From Perilla frutescens (taxonomy: Eukaryota > Streptophyta > Magnoliopsida > Lamiales > Lamiaceae): DNA of 64,000 nucleotides. Numbering within the stretch: the first letter of the stretch is position 1; each line of letters begins with the position of its first letter. The notes under the pieces are model-generated. The model was not told the DNA's origin and made no database searches. It saw only the letters and a program-made list of their open reading frames with translations. The translations under genes and the position numbers were made by a program. The DNA lies in assembly GCA_026008535.1 (NCBI GenBank), contig BRKX01000013.1, positions 58,970,226 through 59,034,225 of the forward strand, written 5' to 3'. Shown one piece after another: positions 13,442-26,757 of the stretch.

Positions 13442-16400
13442 AAAATTCCGGCGGTCACACAGGGCCCGAACATGACGTTACCCGGGCACTACACAAAATG
13501 TTACGTTTTTGGAAATCAACTTTAAAACCTTGTCGAGGTTGACACAAAATGAGTTTCTAGGATTTTTCATTTCTAGATGATAGATATTTGAGTTAGGGTT
13601 CCAACGCAACAAGAATTGCAGGCATCGGATACCTATGGAGAGACTTATAGTCGTTTTACTGACGACTGCCAAAAAACGGGGGCCGAATCTGGCCGACGGG
13701 CTTGAAAATTTGATTCTTTCCAAAACCGGATGAAGTAGCCCAACATGAGCATATGGATTGATTCATAATTGTTCCTAGAGTTCAAAAATACTAAATTCGA
13801 TGAAAATTCCACCGGTCACCCCGGCGCCAAATTTGGCCCTTTGGCCCAGGCTCGAAAATATAAGTGTTCAAAACCGAACGAATTAGGATAATATAAGTAT
13901 ATGGTTTGATTCATAATTGATTGTAGTGTTCAAAAATGCTAGATTTGATAAAAATTCCGGCCGTCACACAGGGCCCGAACATGACGTGACCCGGGCACTA
14001 CACAAAATGTTACGTTTTTGGAAATCAACTTTAAAACCTTGTAGAGGTTGACACAAAATGAGTTTCTAGGATTTTTCATTTCTAGATGATAGATATTTGA
14101 GTTAGGGTTCCAACGCAACAAGAATTGCAGGCATCGGATACCTATGGAGAGATTTATAGTCGTTTTACTGACGACTGCCAAAAAACGGGGGCCGAATCTG
14201 GCCGACGGGCTTGAAAATTTGATTCTTTCCAAAACCGGATGAAGTAGCCCAACATGAGCATATGGATTGATTCATAATTGTTCCTAGAGTTCAAAAATAC
14301 TAAATTCGATGAAAATTCCACCGGTCACCCCGGCGCCAAATTTGGCCCTTTGGCCCAGGCTCGAAAATATAAGTGTTCAAAACCGAACGAATTAGGATAA
14401 TATAAGTATATGGTTTGATTCATAATTGATTGTAGTGTTCAAAAATGCTAGATTTGATAAAAATTCCGGCCGTCACACAGGGCCCGAACATGACGTGACC
14501 CGGGCACTACACAAAATGTTACGTTTTTGGAAATCAACTTTAAAACCTTGTAGAGGTTGACACAAAATGAGTTTCTAGGATTTTTCATTTCTAGATGATA
14601 GATATTTGAGTTAGGGTTCCAACGCAACAAGAATTGCAGGCATCGGATACTTATGGAGAGACTTATAGTCGTTTTACTGACGACTGCCAAAAAACGGGGG
14701 CCGAATCTGGCCGACGGGCTTGAAAATTTGATTCTTTCCAAAACCGGATGAAGTAGCCCAACATGAGCATATGGATTGATTCATAATTGTTCCTAGAGTT
14801 CAAAAATACTAAATTCGATGAAAATTCCACCGGTCACCCCGGCGCCAAATTTGGCCCTTTGGCCCAGGCTCGAAAATATAAGTGTTCAAAACCGAACGAA
14901 TTAGGATAATATAAGTATATGGTTTGATTCATAATTGATTGTAGTGTTCAAAAATGCTAGATTTGATAAAAATTCCGGCCGTCACACAGGGCCCGAACAT
15001 GACGTGACCCGGGCACTACACAAAATGTTACGTTTTTGGAAATCAACTTTAAAACCTTGTAGAGGTTGACACAAAATGAGTTTCTAGGATTTTTCATTTC
15101 TAGATGATAGATATTTGAGTTAGGGTTCCAACGCAACAAGAATTGCAGGCATCGGATACCTATGGAGAGATTTATAGTCGTTTTACTGACGACTGCCAAA
15201 AAACGGGGGCCGAATCTGGCCGACGGGCTTGAAAATTTGATTCTTTCCAAAACCGGATGAAGTAGCCCAACATGAGCATATGGATTGATTCATAATTGTT
15301 CCTAGAGTTCAAAAATACTAAATTCGATGAAAATTCCACCGGTCACCCCGGCGCCAAATTTGGCCCTTTGGCCCAGGCTCGAAAATATAAGTGTTCAAAA
15401 CCGAACGAATTAGGATAATATAAGTATATGGTTTGATTCATAATTGATTGTAGTGTTCAAAAATGCTAGATTTGATAAAAATTCCGGCCGTCACACAGGG
15501 CCCGAACATGACGTGACCCGGGCACTACACAAAATGTTACGTTTTTGGAAATCAACTTTAAAACCTTGTAGAGGTTGACACAAAATGAGTTTCTAGGATT
15601 TTTCATTTCTAGATGATAGATATTTGAGTTAGGGTTCCAACGCAACAAGAATTGCAGGCATCGGATACCTATGGAGAGACTTATAGTCGTTTTACTGACG
15701 ACTGCCAAAAAACGGGGGCCGAATCTGGCCGACGGGCTTGAAAATTTGATTCTTTCCAAAACCGGATGAAGTAGCCCAACATGAGCATATGGATTGATTC
15801 ATAATTGTTCCTAGAGTTCAAAAATACTAAATTCGATGAAAATTCCACCGGTCACCCCGGCGCCAAATTTGGCCCTTTGGCCTAGGCTCGAAAATATAAG
15901 TGTTCAAAACCGAACGAATTAGGATAATATAAGTATATGGTTTGATTCATAATTGATTGTAGTGTTCAAAAATGCTAGATTTGATAAAAATTCCGGCCGT
16001 CACACAGGGCCCGAACATGACGTGACCCGGGCACTACACAAAATGTTACGTTTTTGGAAATCAACTTTAAAATCTTGTAGAGGTTGACACAAAATGAGTT
16101 TCTAGGATTTTTCATTTCTAGATGATAGATATTTGAGTTAGGGTTCCAACGCAACAAGAATTGCAGGCATCGGATACCTATGGAGAGATTTATAGTCGTT
16201 TTACTGACGACTGCCAAAAAACGGGGGCCGAATCTGGCCGACGGGCTTGAAAATTTGATTCTTTCCAAAACCGGATGAAGTAGCCCAACATGAGCATATG
16301 GATTGATTCATAATTGTTCCTAGAGTTCAAAAATACTAAATTCGATGAAAATTCCACCGGTCACCCCGGCGCCAAATTTGGCCCTTTGGCCCAGGCTCGA

Positions 16401-16992
16401 AAATATAAGTGTTCAAAACCGAACGAATTAGGATAATATAAGTATATGGTTTGATTCATAATTGATTGTAGTGTTCAAAAATGCTAGATTTGATAAAAAT
16501 TCCGGCCGTCACACAGGGCCCGAACATGACGTGACCCGGGCACTACACAAAATGTTACGTTTTTGGAAATCAACTTTAAAACCTTGTAGAGGTTGACACA
16601 AAATGAGTTTCTAGGATTTTTCATTTCTAGATGATAGATATTTGAGTTAGGGTTCCAACGCAACAAGAATTGCAGGCATCGGATACCTATGGAGAGACTT
16701 ATAGTCGTTTTACTGACGACTGCCAAAAAACGGGGGCCGAATCTGGCCGACGGGCTTGAAAATTTGATTCTTTCCAAAACCGGATGAAGTAGCCCAACAT
16801 GAGCATATGGATTGATTCATAATTGTTCCTAGAGTTCAAAAATACTAAATTCGATGAAAATTCCACCGGTCACCCCGGCGCCAAATTTGGCCCTTTGGCC
16901 CAGGCTCGAAAATATAAGTGTTCAAAACCGAACGAATTAGGATAATATAAGTATATGGTTTGATTCATAATTGATTGTAGTGTTCAAAAATG

Positions 16993-19900
16993 CTAGATTT
17001 GATAAAAATTCCGGCCGTCACACAGGGCCCGAACATGACGTGACCCGGGCACTACACAAAATGTTACGTTTTTGGAAATCAACTTTAAAACCTTGTAGAG
17101 GTTGACACAAAATGAGTTTCTAGGATTTTTCATTTCTAGATGATAGATATTTGAGTTAGGGTTCCAACGCAACAAGAATTGCAGGCATCGGATACCTATG
17201 GAGAGATTTATAGTCGTTTTACTGACGACTGCCAAAAAACGGGGGCCGAATCTGGCCGACGGGCTTGAAAATTTGATTCTTTCCAAAACCGGATGAAGTA
17301 GCCCAACATGAGCATATGGATTGATTCATAATTGTTCCTAGAGTTCAAAAATACTAAATTCGATGAAAATTCCACCGGTCACCCCGGCGCCAAATTTGGC
17401 CCTTTGGCCCAGGCTCGAAAATATAAGTGTTCAAAACCGAACGAATTAGGATAATATAAGTATATGGTTTGATTCATAATTGATTGTAGTGTTCAAAAAT
17501 GCTAGATTTGATAAAAATTCCGGCCGTCACACAGGGCCCGAACATGACGTGACCCGGGCACTACACAAAATGTTACGTTTTTGGAAATCAACTTTAAAAC
17601 CTTGTAGAGGTTGACACAAAATGAGTTTCTAGGATTTTTCATTTCTAGATGATAGATATTTGAGTTAGGGTTCCAACGCAACAAGAATTGCAGGCATCGG
17701 ATACCTATGGAGAGACTTATAGTCGTTTTACTGACGACTGCCAAAAAACGGGGGCCGAATCTGGCCGACGGGCTTGAAAATTTGATTCTTTCCAAAACCG
17801 GATGAAGTAGCCCAACATGAGCATATGGATTGATTCATAATTGTTCCTAGAGTTCAAAAATACTAAATTCGATGAAAATTCCACCGGTCACCCCGGCGCC
17901 AAATTTGGCCCTTTGGCCTAGGCTCGAAAATATAAGTGTTCAAAACCGAACGAATTAGGATAATATAAGTATATGGTTTGATTCATAATTGATTGTAGTG
18001 TTCAAAAATGCTAGATTTGATAAAAATTCCGGCCGTCACACAGGGCCCGAACATGACGTGACCCGGGCACTACACAAAATGTTACGTTTTTGGAAATCAA
18101 CTTTAAAACCTTGTAGAGGTTGACACAAAATGAGTTTCTAGGATTTTTCATTTCTAGATGATAGATATTTGAGTTAGGGTTCCAACGCAACAAGAATTGC
18201 AGGCATCGGATACCTATGGAGAGATTTATAGTCGTTTTACTGACGACTGCCAAAAAACGGGGGCCGAATCTGGCCGACGGGCTTGAAAATTTGATTCTTT
18301 CCAAAACCGGATGAAGTAGCCCAACATGAGCATATGGATTGATTCATAATTGTTCCTAGAGTTCAAAAATACTAAATTCGATGAAAATTCCACCGGTCAC
18401 CCCGGCGCCAAATTTGGCCCTTTGGCCCAGGCTCGAAAATATAAGTGTTCAAAACCGAACGAATTAGGATAATATAAGTATATGGTTTGATTCATAATTG
18501 ATTGTAGTGTTCAAAAATGCTAGATTTGATAAAAATTCCGGCCGTCACACAGGGCCCGAACATGACGTGACCCGGGCACTACACAAAATGTTACGTTTTT
18601 GGAAATCAACTTTAAAACCTTGTAGAGGTTGACAAAAAATGAGTTTCTAGGATTTTTCATTTCTAGATGATAGATATTTGAGTTAGGGTTCCAACGCAAC
18701 AAGAATTGCAGGCATCGGATACCTATGGAGAGACTTATAGTCGTTTTACTGACGACTGCCAAAAAACGGGGGCCGAATCTGGCCGACGGGCTTGAAAATT
18801 TGATTCTTTCCAAAACCGGATGAAGTAGCCCAACATGAGCATATGGATTGATTCATAATTGTTCCTAGAGTTCAAAAATACTAAATTCGATGAAAATTCC
18901 ACCGGTCACCCCGGCGCCAAATTTGGCCCTTTGGCCCAGGCTCGAAAATATAAGTGTTCAAAACCGAACGAATTAGGATAATATAAGTATATAGTTTGAT
19001 TCATAATTGATTGTAGTGTTCAAAAATGCTAGATTTGATAAAAATTCCGGCCGTCACACAGGGCCCGAACATGACGTGACCCGGGCACTACACAAAATGT
19101 TACGTTTTTGGAAATCAACTTTAAAACCTTGTAGAGGTTGACACAAAATGAGTTTCTAGGATTTTTCATTTCTAGATGATAGATATTTGAGTTAGGGTTC
19201 CAACGCAACAAGAATTGCAGGCATCGGATACCTATGGAGAGACTTATAGTCGTTTTACTGACGACTGCCAAAAAACGGGGGCCGAATCTGGCCGACGGGC
19301 TTGAAAATTTGATTCTTTCCAAAACCGGATGAAGTAGCCCAACATGAGCATATGGATTGATTCATAATTGTTCCTAGAGTTCAAAAATACTAAATTCGAT
19401 GAAAATTCCACCGGTCACCCCGGCGCCAAATTTGGCCCTTTGGCCCAGGCTCGAAAATATAAGTGTTCAAAACCGAACGAATTAGGATAATATAAGTATA
19501 TGGTTTGATTCATAATTGATTGTAGTGTTCAAAAATGCTAGATTTGATAAAAATTCCGGCCGTCACACAGGGCCCGAACATGACGTGACCCGGGCACTAC
19601 ACAAAATGTTACGTTTTTGGAAATCAACTTTAAAACCTTGTAGAGGTTGACACAAAATGAGTTTCTAGGATTTTTCATTTCTAGATGATAGATATTTGAG
19701 TTAGGGTTCCAACGCAACAAGAATTGCAGGCATCGGATACCTATGGAGAGATTTATAGTCGTTTTACTGACGACTGCCAAAAAACGGGGGCCGAATCTGG
19801 CCGACGGGCTTGAAAATTTGATTCTTTCCAAAACCGGATGAAGTAGCCCAACATGAGCATATGGATTGATTCATAATTGTTCCTAGAGTTCAAAAATACT

Positions 19901-20555
19901 AAATTCGATGAAAATTCCACCGGTCACCCCGGCGCCAAATTTGGCCCTTTGGCCCAGGCTCGAAAATATAAGTGTTCAAAACCGAACGAATTAGGATAAT
20001 ATAAGTATATGGTTTGATTCATAATTGATTGTAGTGTTTAAAAATACTAGATTTCATAAAAATCCCGGCGGTCACACAGGGCCCGAATATGACGTGACCC
20101 GGGCACTACAAAAAATGTTACGTTTTTGGAAATCAACTTTAAAACCTTGTATAGGTTTACACAAAAATAGTTTCTAGGATTTTTCATTTCTAGATGATAG
20201 ATATTTGAGTTAGGGTTCCAACGCAACAAGAATTGCAGGCATCGGATACCTATGGAGAGACTTATAGTCGTTTTACTGACGACTGCCAAAAAACGGGGGC
20301 CGAATCTGGCCGACGGGCTTGAAAATTTGATTCTTTCCAAAACCGGATGAAGTAGCCCAACATGAGCATATGGATTGATTCATAATTGTTCCTAGAGTTC
20401 AAAAATACTAAATTCGATGAAAATTCCACCGGTCACCCCGGCGCCAAATTTGGCCCTTTGGCCCAGGCTCGAAAATATAAGTGTTCAAAACCGAACGAAT
20501 TAGGATAATATAAGTATATGGTTTGATTCATAATTGATTGTAGTGTTCAAAAATG
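16993..20555 (-). repeat. Sat1 seven-unit higher-order repeat, copy 1
   Basis: Seven 509-bp units (3,563 bp) with a recognisable order of variants: a GCCTAGGCTCG unit (17917), a GACAAAAAATGAG unit (near 18630), a TATATAGTTTG unit (near 18990) and a unit with the ATAGGTTTACAC variant (from 20047). The same order returns exactly 3,563 bp later. Confidence 0.85.
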
Positions 20556-23500
20556 CTAGATTTGATAAAAATTCCGGCCGTCACACAGGGCCCGAACATG
20601 ACGTGACCCGGGCACTACACAAAATGTTACGTTTTTGGAAATCAACTTTAAAACCTTGTAGAGGTTGACACAAAATGAGTTTCTAGGATTTTTCATTTCT
20701 AGATGATAGATATTTGAGTTAGGGTTCCAACGCAACAAGAATTGCAGGCATCGGATACCTATGGAGAGATTTATAGTCGTTTTACTGACGACTGCCAAAA
20801 AACGGGGGCCGAATCTGGCCGACGGGCTTGAAAATTTGATTCTTTCCAAAACCGGATGAAGTAGCCCAACATGAGCATATGGATTGATTCATAATTGTTC
20901 CTAGAGTTCAAAAATACTAAATTCGATGAAAATTCCACCGGTCACCCCGGCGCCAAATTTGGCCCTTTGGCCCAGGCTCGAAAATATAAGTGTTCAAAAC
21001 CGAACGAATTAGGATAATATAAGTATATGGTTTGATTCATAATTGATTGTAGTGTTCAAAAATGCTAGATTTGATAAAAATTCCGGCCGTCACACAGGGC
21101 CCGAACATGACGTGACCCGGGCACTACACAAAATGTTACGTTTTTGGAAATCAACTTTAAAACCTTGTAGAGGTTGACACAAAATGAGTTTCTAGGATTT
21201 TTCATTTCTAGATGATAGATATTTGAGTTAGGGTTCCAACGCAACAAGAATTGCAGGCATCGGATACCTATGGAGAGACTTATAGTCGTTTTACTGACGA
21301 CTGCCAAAAAACGGGGGCCGAATCTGGCCGACGGGCTTGAAAATTTGATTCTTTCCAAAACCGGATGAAGTAGCCCAACATGAGCATATGGATTGATTCA
21401 TAATTGTTCCTAGAGTTCAAAAATACTAAATTCGATGAAAATTCCACCGGTCACCCCGGCGCCAAATTTGGCCCTTTGGCCTAGGCTCGAAAATATAAGT
21501 GTTCAAAACCGAACGAATTAGGATAATATAAGTATATGGTTTGATTCATAATTGATTGTAGTGTTCAAAAATGCTAGATTTGATAAAAATTCCGGCCGTC
21601 ACACAGGGCCCGAACATGACGTGACCCGGGCACTACACAAAATGTTACGTTTTTGGAAATCAACTTTAAAACCTTGTAGAGGTTGACACAAAATGAGTTT
21701 CTAGGATTTTTCATTTCTAGATGATAGATATTTGAGTTAGGGTTCCAACGCAACAAGAATTGCAGGCATCGGATACCTATGGAGAGATTTATAGTCGTTT
21801 TACTGACGACTGCCAAAAAACGGGGGCCGAATCTGGCCGACGGGCTTGAAAATTTGATTCTTTCCAAAACCGGATGAAGTAGCCCAACATGAGCATATGG
21901 ATTGATTCATAATTGTTCCTAGAGTTCAAAAATACTAAATTCGATGAAAATTCCACCGGTCACCCCGGCGCCAAATTTGGCCCTTTGGCCCAGGCTCGAA
22001 AATATAAGTGTTCAAAACCGAACGAATTAGGATAATATAAGTATATGGTTTGATTCATAATTGATTGTAGTGTTCAAAAATGCTAGATTTGATAAAAATT
22101 CCGGCCGTCACACAGGGCCCGAACATGACGTGACCCGGGCACTACACAAAATGTTACGTTTTTGGAAATCAACTTTAAAACCTTGTAGAGGTTGACAAAA
22201 AATGAGTTTCTAGGATTTTTCATTTCTAGATGATAGATATTTGAGTTAGGGTTCCAACGCAACAAGAATTGCAGGCATCGGATACCTATGGAGAGACTTA
22301 TAGTCGTTTTACTGACGACTGCCAAAAAACGGGGGCCGAATCTGGCCGACGGGCTTGAAAATTTGATTCTTTCCAAAACCGGATGAAGTAGCCCAACATG
22401 AGCATATGGATTGATTCATAATTGTTCCTAGAGTTCAAAAATACTAAATTCGATGAAAATTCCACCGGTCACCCCGGCGCCAAATTTGGCCCTTTGGCCC
22501 AGGCTCGAAAATATAAGTGTTCAAAACCGAACGAATTAGGATAATATAAGTATATAGTTTGATTCATAATTGATTGTAGTGTTCAAAAATGCTAGATTTG
22601 ATAAAAATTCCGGCCGTCACACAGGGCCCGAACATGACGTGACCCGGGCACTACACAAAATGTTACGTTTTTGGAAATCAACTTTAAAACCTTGTAGAGG
22701 TTGACACAAAATGAGTTTCTAGGATTTTTCATTTCTAGATGATAGATATTTGAGTTAGGGTTCCAACGCAACAAGAATTGCAGGCATCGGATACCTATGG
22801 AGAGACTTATAGTCGTTTTACTGACGACTGCCAAAAAACGGGGGCCGAATCTGGCCGACGGGCTTGAAAATTTGATTCTTTCCAAAACCGGATGAAGTAG
22901 CCCAACATGAGCATATGGATTGATTCATAATTGTTCCTAGAGTTCAAAAATACTAAATTCGATGAAAATTCCACCGGTCACCCCGGCGCCAAATTTGGCC
23001 CTTTGGCCCAGGCTCGAAAATATAAGTGTTCAAAACCGAACGAATTAGGATAATATAAGTATATGGTTTGATTCATAATTGATTGTAGTGTTCAAAAATG
23101 CTAGATTTGATAAAAATTCCGGCCGTCACACAGGGCCCGAACATGACGTGACCCGGGCACTACACAAAATGTTACGTTTTTGGAAATCAACTTTAAAACC
23201 TTGTAGAGGTTGACACAAAATGAGTTTCTAGGATTTTTCATTTCTAGATGATAGATATTTGAGTTAGGGTTCCAACGCAACAAGAATTGCAGGCATCGGA
23301 TACCTATGGAGAGATTTATAGTCGTTTTACTGACGACTGCCAAAAAACGGGGGCCGAATCTGGCCGACGGGCTTGAAAATTTGATTCTTTCCAAAACCGG
23401 ATGAAGTAGCCCAACATGAGCATATGGATTGATTCATAATTGTTCCTAGAGTTCAAAAATACTAAATTCGATGAAAATTCCACCGGTCACCCCGGCGCCA

Positions 23501-24117
23501 AATTTGGCCCTTTGGCCCAGGCTCGAAAATATAAGTGTTCAAAACCGAACGAATTAGGATAATATAAGTATATGGTTTGATTCATAATTGATTGTAGTGT
23601 TTAAAAATACTAGATTTCATAAAAATCCCGGCGGTCACACAGGGCCCGAATATGACGTGACCCGGGCACTACAAAAAATGTTACGTTTTTGGAAATCAAC
23701 TTTAAAACCTTGTATAGGTTTACACAAAAATAGTTTCTAGGATTTTTCATTTCTAGATGATAGATATTTGAGTTAGGGTTCCAACGCAACAAGAATTGCA
23801 GGCATCGGATACCTATGGAGAGACTTATAGTCGTTTTACTGACGACTGCCAAAAAACGGGGGCCGAATCTGGCCGACGGGCTTGAAAATTTGATTCTTTC
23901 CAAAACCGGATGAAGTAGCCCAACATGAGCATATGGATTGATTCATAATTGTTCCTAGAGTTCAAAAATACTAAATTCGATGAAAATTCCACCGGTCACC
24001 CCGGCGCCAAATTTGGCCCTTTGGCCCAGGCTCGAAAATATAAGTGTTCAAAACCGAACGAATTAGGATAATATAAGTATATGGTTTGATTCATAATTAT
24101 TGTAGTGTTCAAAAATG
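20556..24117 (-). repeat. Sat1 seven-unit higher-order repeat, copy 2
   Basis: A repeat of the preceding block. GCCTAGGCTCG is at 21480 (17917+3563), GACAAAAAATGAG near 22194, TATATAGTTTG near 22553, and the ATAGGTTTACAC unit begins at 23610. All are displaced by 7 x 509 bp. Two further ATAGGTTTACAC units follow (24627 and 25136), so the pattern breaks at the array edge. Confidence 0.85.
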
Positions 24118-25135
24118 CTAGATTTGATAAAAATTCCGGCCGTCACACAGGGCCCGAACATGACGTGACCCGGGCACTACACAAAATGTTACGTTTTTGG
24201 AAATCAACTTTAAAACCTTGTAGAGGTTGACACAAAATGAGTTTCTAGGATTTTTCATTTCTAGATGATAGATATTTGAGTTAGGGTTCCAACGCAACAA
24301 GAATTGCAGGCATCGGATACCTATGGAGAGATTTATAGTCGTTTTACTGACGACTGCCAAAAAACGGGGGCCGAATCTGGCCGACGGGCTTGAAAATTTG
24401 ATTCTTTCCAAAACCGGATGAAGTAGCCCAACATGAGCATATGGATTGATTCATAATTGTTCCTAGAGTTCAAAAATACTAAATTCGATGAAAATTCCAC
24501 CGGTCACCCCGGCGCCAAATTTGGCCCTTTGGCCCAGGCTCGAAAATATAAGTGTTCAAAACCGAACGAATTAGGATAATATAAGTATATGGTTTGATTC
24601 ATAATTGATTGTAGTGTTTAAAAATACTAGATTTCATAAAAATCCCGGCGGTCACACAGGGCCCGAATATGACGTGACCCGGGCACTACAAAAAATGTTA
24701 CGTTTTTGGAAATCAACTTTAAAACCTTGTATAGGTTTACACAAAAATAGTTTCTAGGATTTTTCATTTCTAGATGATAGATATTTGAGTTAGGGTTCCA
24801 ACGCAACAAGAATTGCAGGCATCGGATACCTATGGAGAGACTTATAGTCGTTTTACTGACGACTGCCAAAAAACGGGGGCCGAATCTGGCCGACGGGCTT
24901 GAAAATTTGATTCTTTCCAAAACCGGATGAAGTAGCCCAACATGAGCATATGGATTGATTCATAATTGTTCCTAGAGTTCAAAAATACTAAATTCGATGA
25001 AAATTCCACCGGTCACCCCGGCGCCAAATTTGGCCCTTTGGCCCAGGCTCGAAAATATAAGTGTTCAAAACCGAACGAATTAGGATAATATAAGTATATG
25101 GTTTGATTCATAATTGATTGTAGTGTTTAAAAATA

Positions 25136-26187
25136 CTAGATTTCATAAAAATCCCGGCGGTCACACAGGGCCCGAATATGACGTGACCCGGGCACTACAA
25201 AAAATGTTACGTTTTTGGAAATCAACTTTAAAACCTTGTATAGGTTTACACAAAAATAGTTTCTAGGATTTTTCATTTCTATATGATACATATTTGAGTT
25301 ATGGTTCCAACGCAACAAGAATTGCAGGCATCGGATACCTATGGAGAGACTTATAGTCGTTTTACTGACGACTGCCAGAAAACGGGGCCGAATCTGGTCG
25401 ACCTACTTGAAAATTTGATTCTTTCCGACACCGGATGAAGTAGCCCAACATGAGCATATGGATTCATTCATAATTGTTCCTATAGTTCAAAAATACTAAA
25501 TTCGATGAAAATTCCACCGGTCACCCCGGCGCCAAATTTGGCCACCGGCCAAAGGGTATGAGTGTTCAAAACCCAACGAATTAGGATAATATAAGTATAT
25601 GGTTTGATTCATAATTGATTGTAGTGTTCAAAAATGCTTGATTCTTTCCGAAACCAGACGAATTAGGCCAACATGAGCATATGGATTGATTCATAATTGT
25701 TCCTAGAGTTCAAAAATACTAAATTCGATGAAAATTACTCCGGTCACCCCGGCGCCAAATTTGGCCACCGGCCAAAGGGATATCCCTTTGGCCCAGGCTC
25801 GAAAATATAAGTGTTCAAAACCGAACGAATTAGGATAATCTAAGTATATGGTTTGATTCATAATTGATTGTAGTGTTCAAAAAGGCTAGATTTCATAAAA
25901 ATCCCGGCGGTCACACAGGGCCCGAACATGACGTGACCCGGGCATTACAAAAAATGTTACGTTTTTGGAATTCAACTTTAAAACCTTGTATAGGTTTACA
26001 CGAAAATAGTTTCTAGGATTTTTCATTTCTAGATGATACATATTTGAGTTAGGGTTCCAACGCAACAAGAATTGCAGGCATCGGATACCTATGGAGAGAC
26101 TTATAGTCGTTTTACTGACGACTGCCAAAAAACGGGGCCGAATCTAGTCGACGGGCTTGAAAATTTGATTCTTTCCGACACCGGATG
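25136..26187 (-). repeat. Sat1 edge units, diverged and truncated
   Basis: The right edge returns to older-looking units. One full unit carries the GAGTGTTC deletion junction (near 25558). One part-unit fuses AATGCT to TGATTC (near 25638). The last unit runs to the inversion point near 26188. The order of these variants is mirrored in the inverted segment that follows. Confidence 0.8.
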
Positions 26188-26757
26188 AATTCTGCAGTCG
26201 TCAGTAAAACGACTATAAGTCTCTCCATAGGTATCCGATGCCTGCAATTCTTGTTGCGTTGGAACCCTAACTCAAATATCTATCATCTAGAAATGAAAAA
26301 TCGTAGAAACTCTTTTTGTGTCAACCTATACAAGATTTTAAAGTTGATTTCCAAAAACGTATTATTTTTTGTAGTGCCCGGGTCACGTCATGTTCGGGCC
26401 CTGTGTGACCGCCGGGATTTTTATCAAATCTAGCATTTTTGAACACTACAATCAATTATGAATCAAACCATATACTTAGATTATCCTAATTCGTTCGGTT
26501 TTGAACACTTATATTTTCGAGCCTGGGCCAAAGAGATATCCCTTTGGCCGGTGGCCAAATTTGGCGCCGGGGTGACCGGAGTAATTTTCATCGAATTTAG
26601 TATTTTTGAACTCTAGGAACAATTATGAATCAATCCATATGCTCATGTTGGCCTAATTCGTCTGGTTTCGGAAAGAATCAAGCATTTTTGAACACTACAA
26701 TCAATTATGAATCAAACCATATACTTATATTATCCTAATTCGTTCGGTTTTGAACAC
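26188..26757 (+). repeat. Inverted Sat1 segment next to telomere tract
   Basis: From about 26188 the satellite is in the opposite orientation. The block GCAGTCGTCAGTAAAACGAC at about 26192 is the reverse complement of sequence at about 26102-26122. The segment mirrors 25563-26130, including the truncated part-unit (GAATCAAGCATT near 26676). It ends abruptly at GAACAC, 26757, where GGGTTTAGGG begins. The two arms form a large near-palindrome with a short spacer. I infer an inverted duplication of the array end, as left by fold-back repair. Confidence 0.88.

Larger units (their letters stand above)
13442..25135 (-). repeat. Sat1 sub-array, homogenised 509-bp units
   Basis: About 23 units at an almost perfect 509-bp step. 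Relative to the 527-bp form each lacks 18 bp between two TTGGCC-type repeats, removing the CCAAAGGG dyad. Adjacent units alternate between GAGACTTATAG and GAGATTTATAG, so the basic period is a 1,018-bp dimer. One unit is 508 bp, with a one-base loss near 24097. Near-identity between units implies recent unequal exchange or amplification. Confidence 0.92.
1..26187 (-). repeat. Sat1 satellite array, about 50 tandem units
   Basis: Direct reading shows head-to-tail units recurring every 527-528 bp on the left and every 509 bp from about 11.2 to 25.1 kb. Each unit contains the same landmarks: an ATAAAAATCCCGRCGGTCAC block, the octamer TTAGGGTT, an ACTGACGACT block and two copies of an AATTATGAATCAAWCCATAT-like core (seen on the complementary strand). 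I call the strand minus because Sat2 at 53.1-64 kb is homologous in the opposite sense. Short open frames of 60-111 codons recur in the units. They are a by-product of one stop-poor frame kept by homogenisation, not genes. No non-satellite sequence interrupts the array. Confidence 0.97.

Noticed and set aside
510..26128. Some fifty minus-strand open frames of 60-111 codons with near-identical proteins in Sat1
   Set aside because: They follow the satellite period exactly, many lack an ATG start, and they differ by indels and stops between units as expected of non-coding DNA. No domain is visible.
1..26187. CRISPR array or bacterial repeat
   Set aside because: Units are 509-527 bp without short repeat-spacer structure, and the neighbours are plant LINE and telomere sequence.
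26185..26433. Plus-strand open frame of 82 codons
   Set aside because: It is the same satellite frame seen in the inverted segment.
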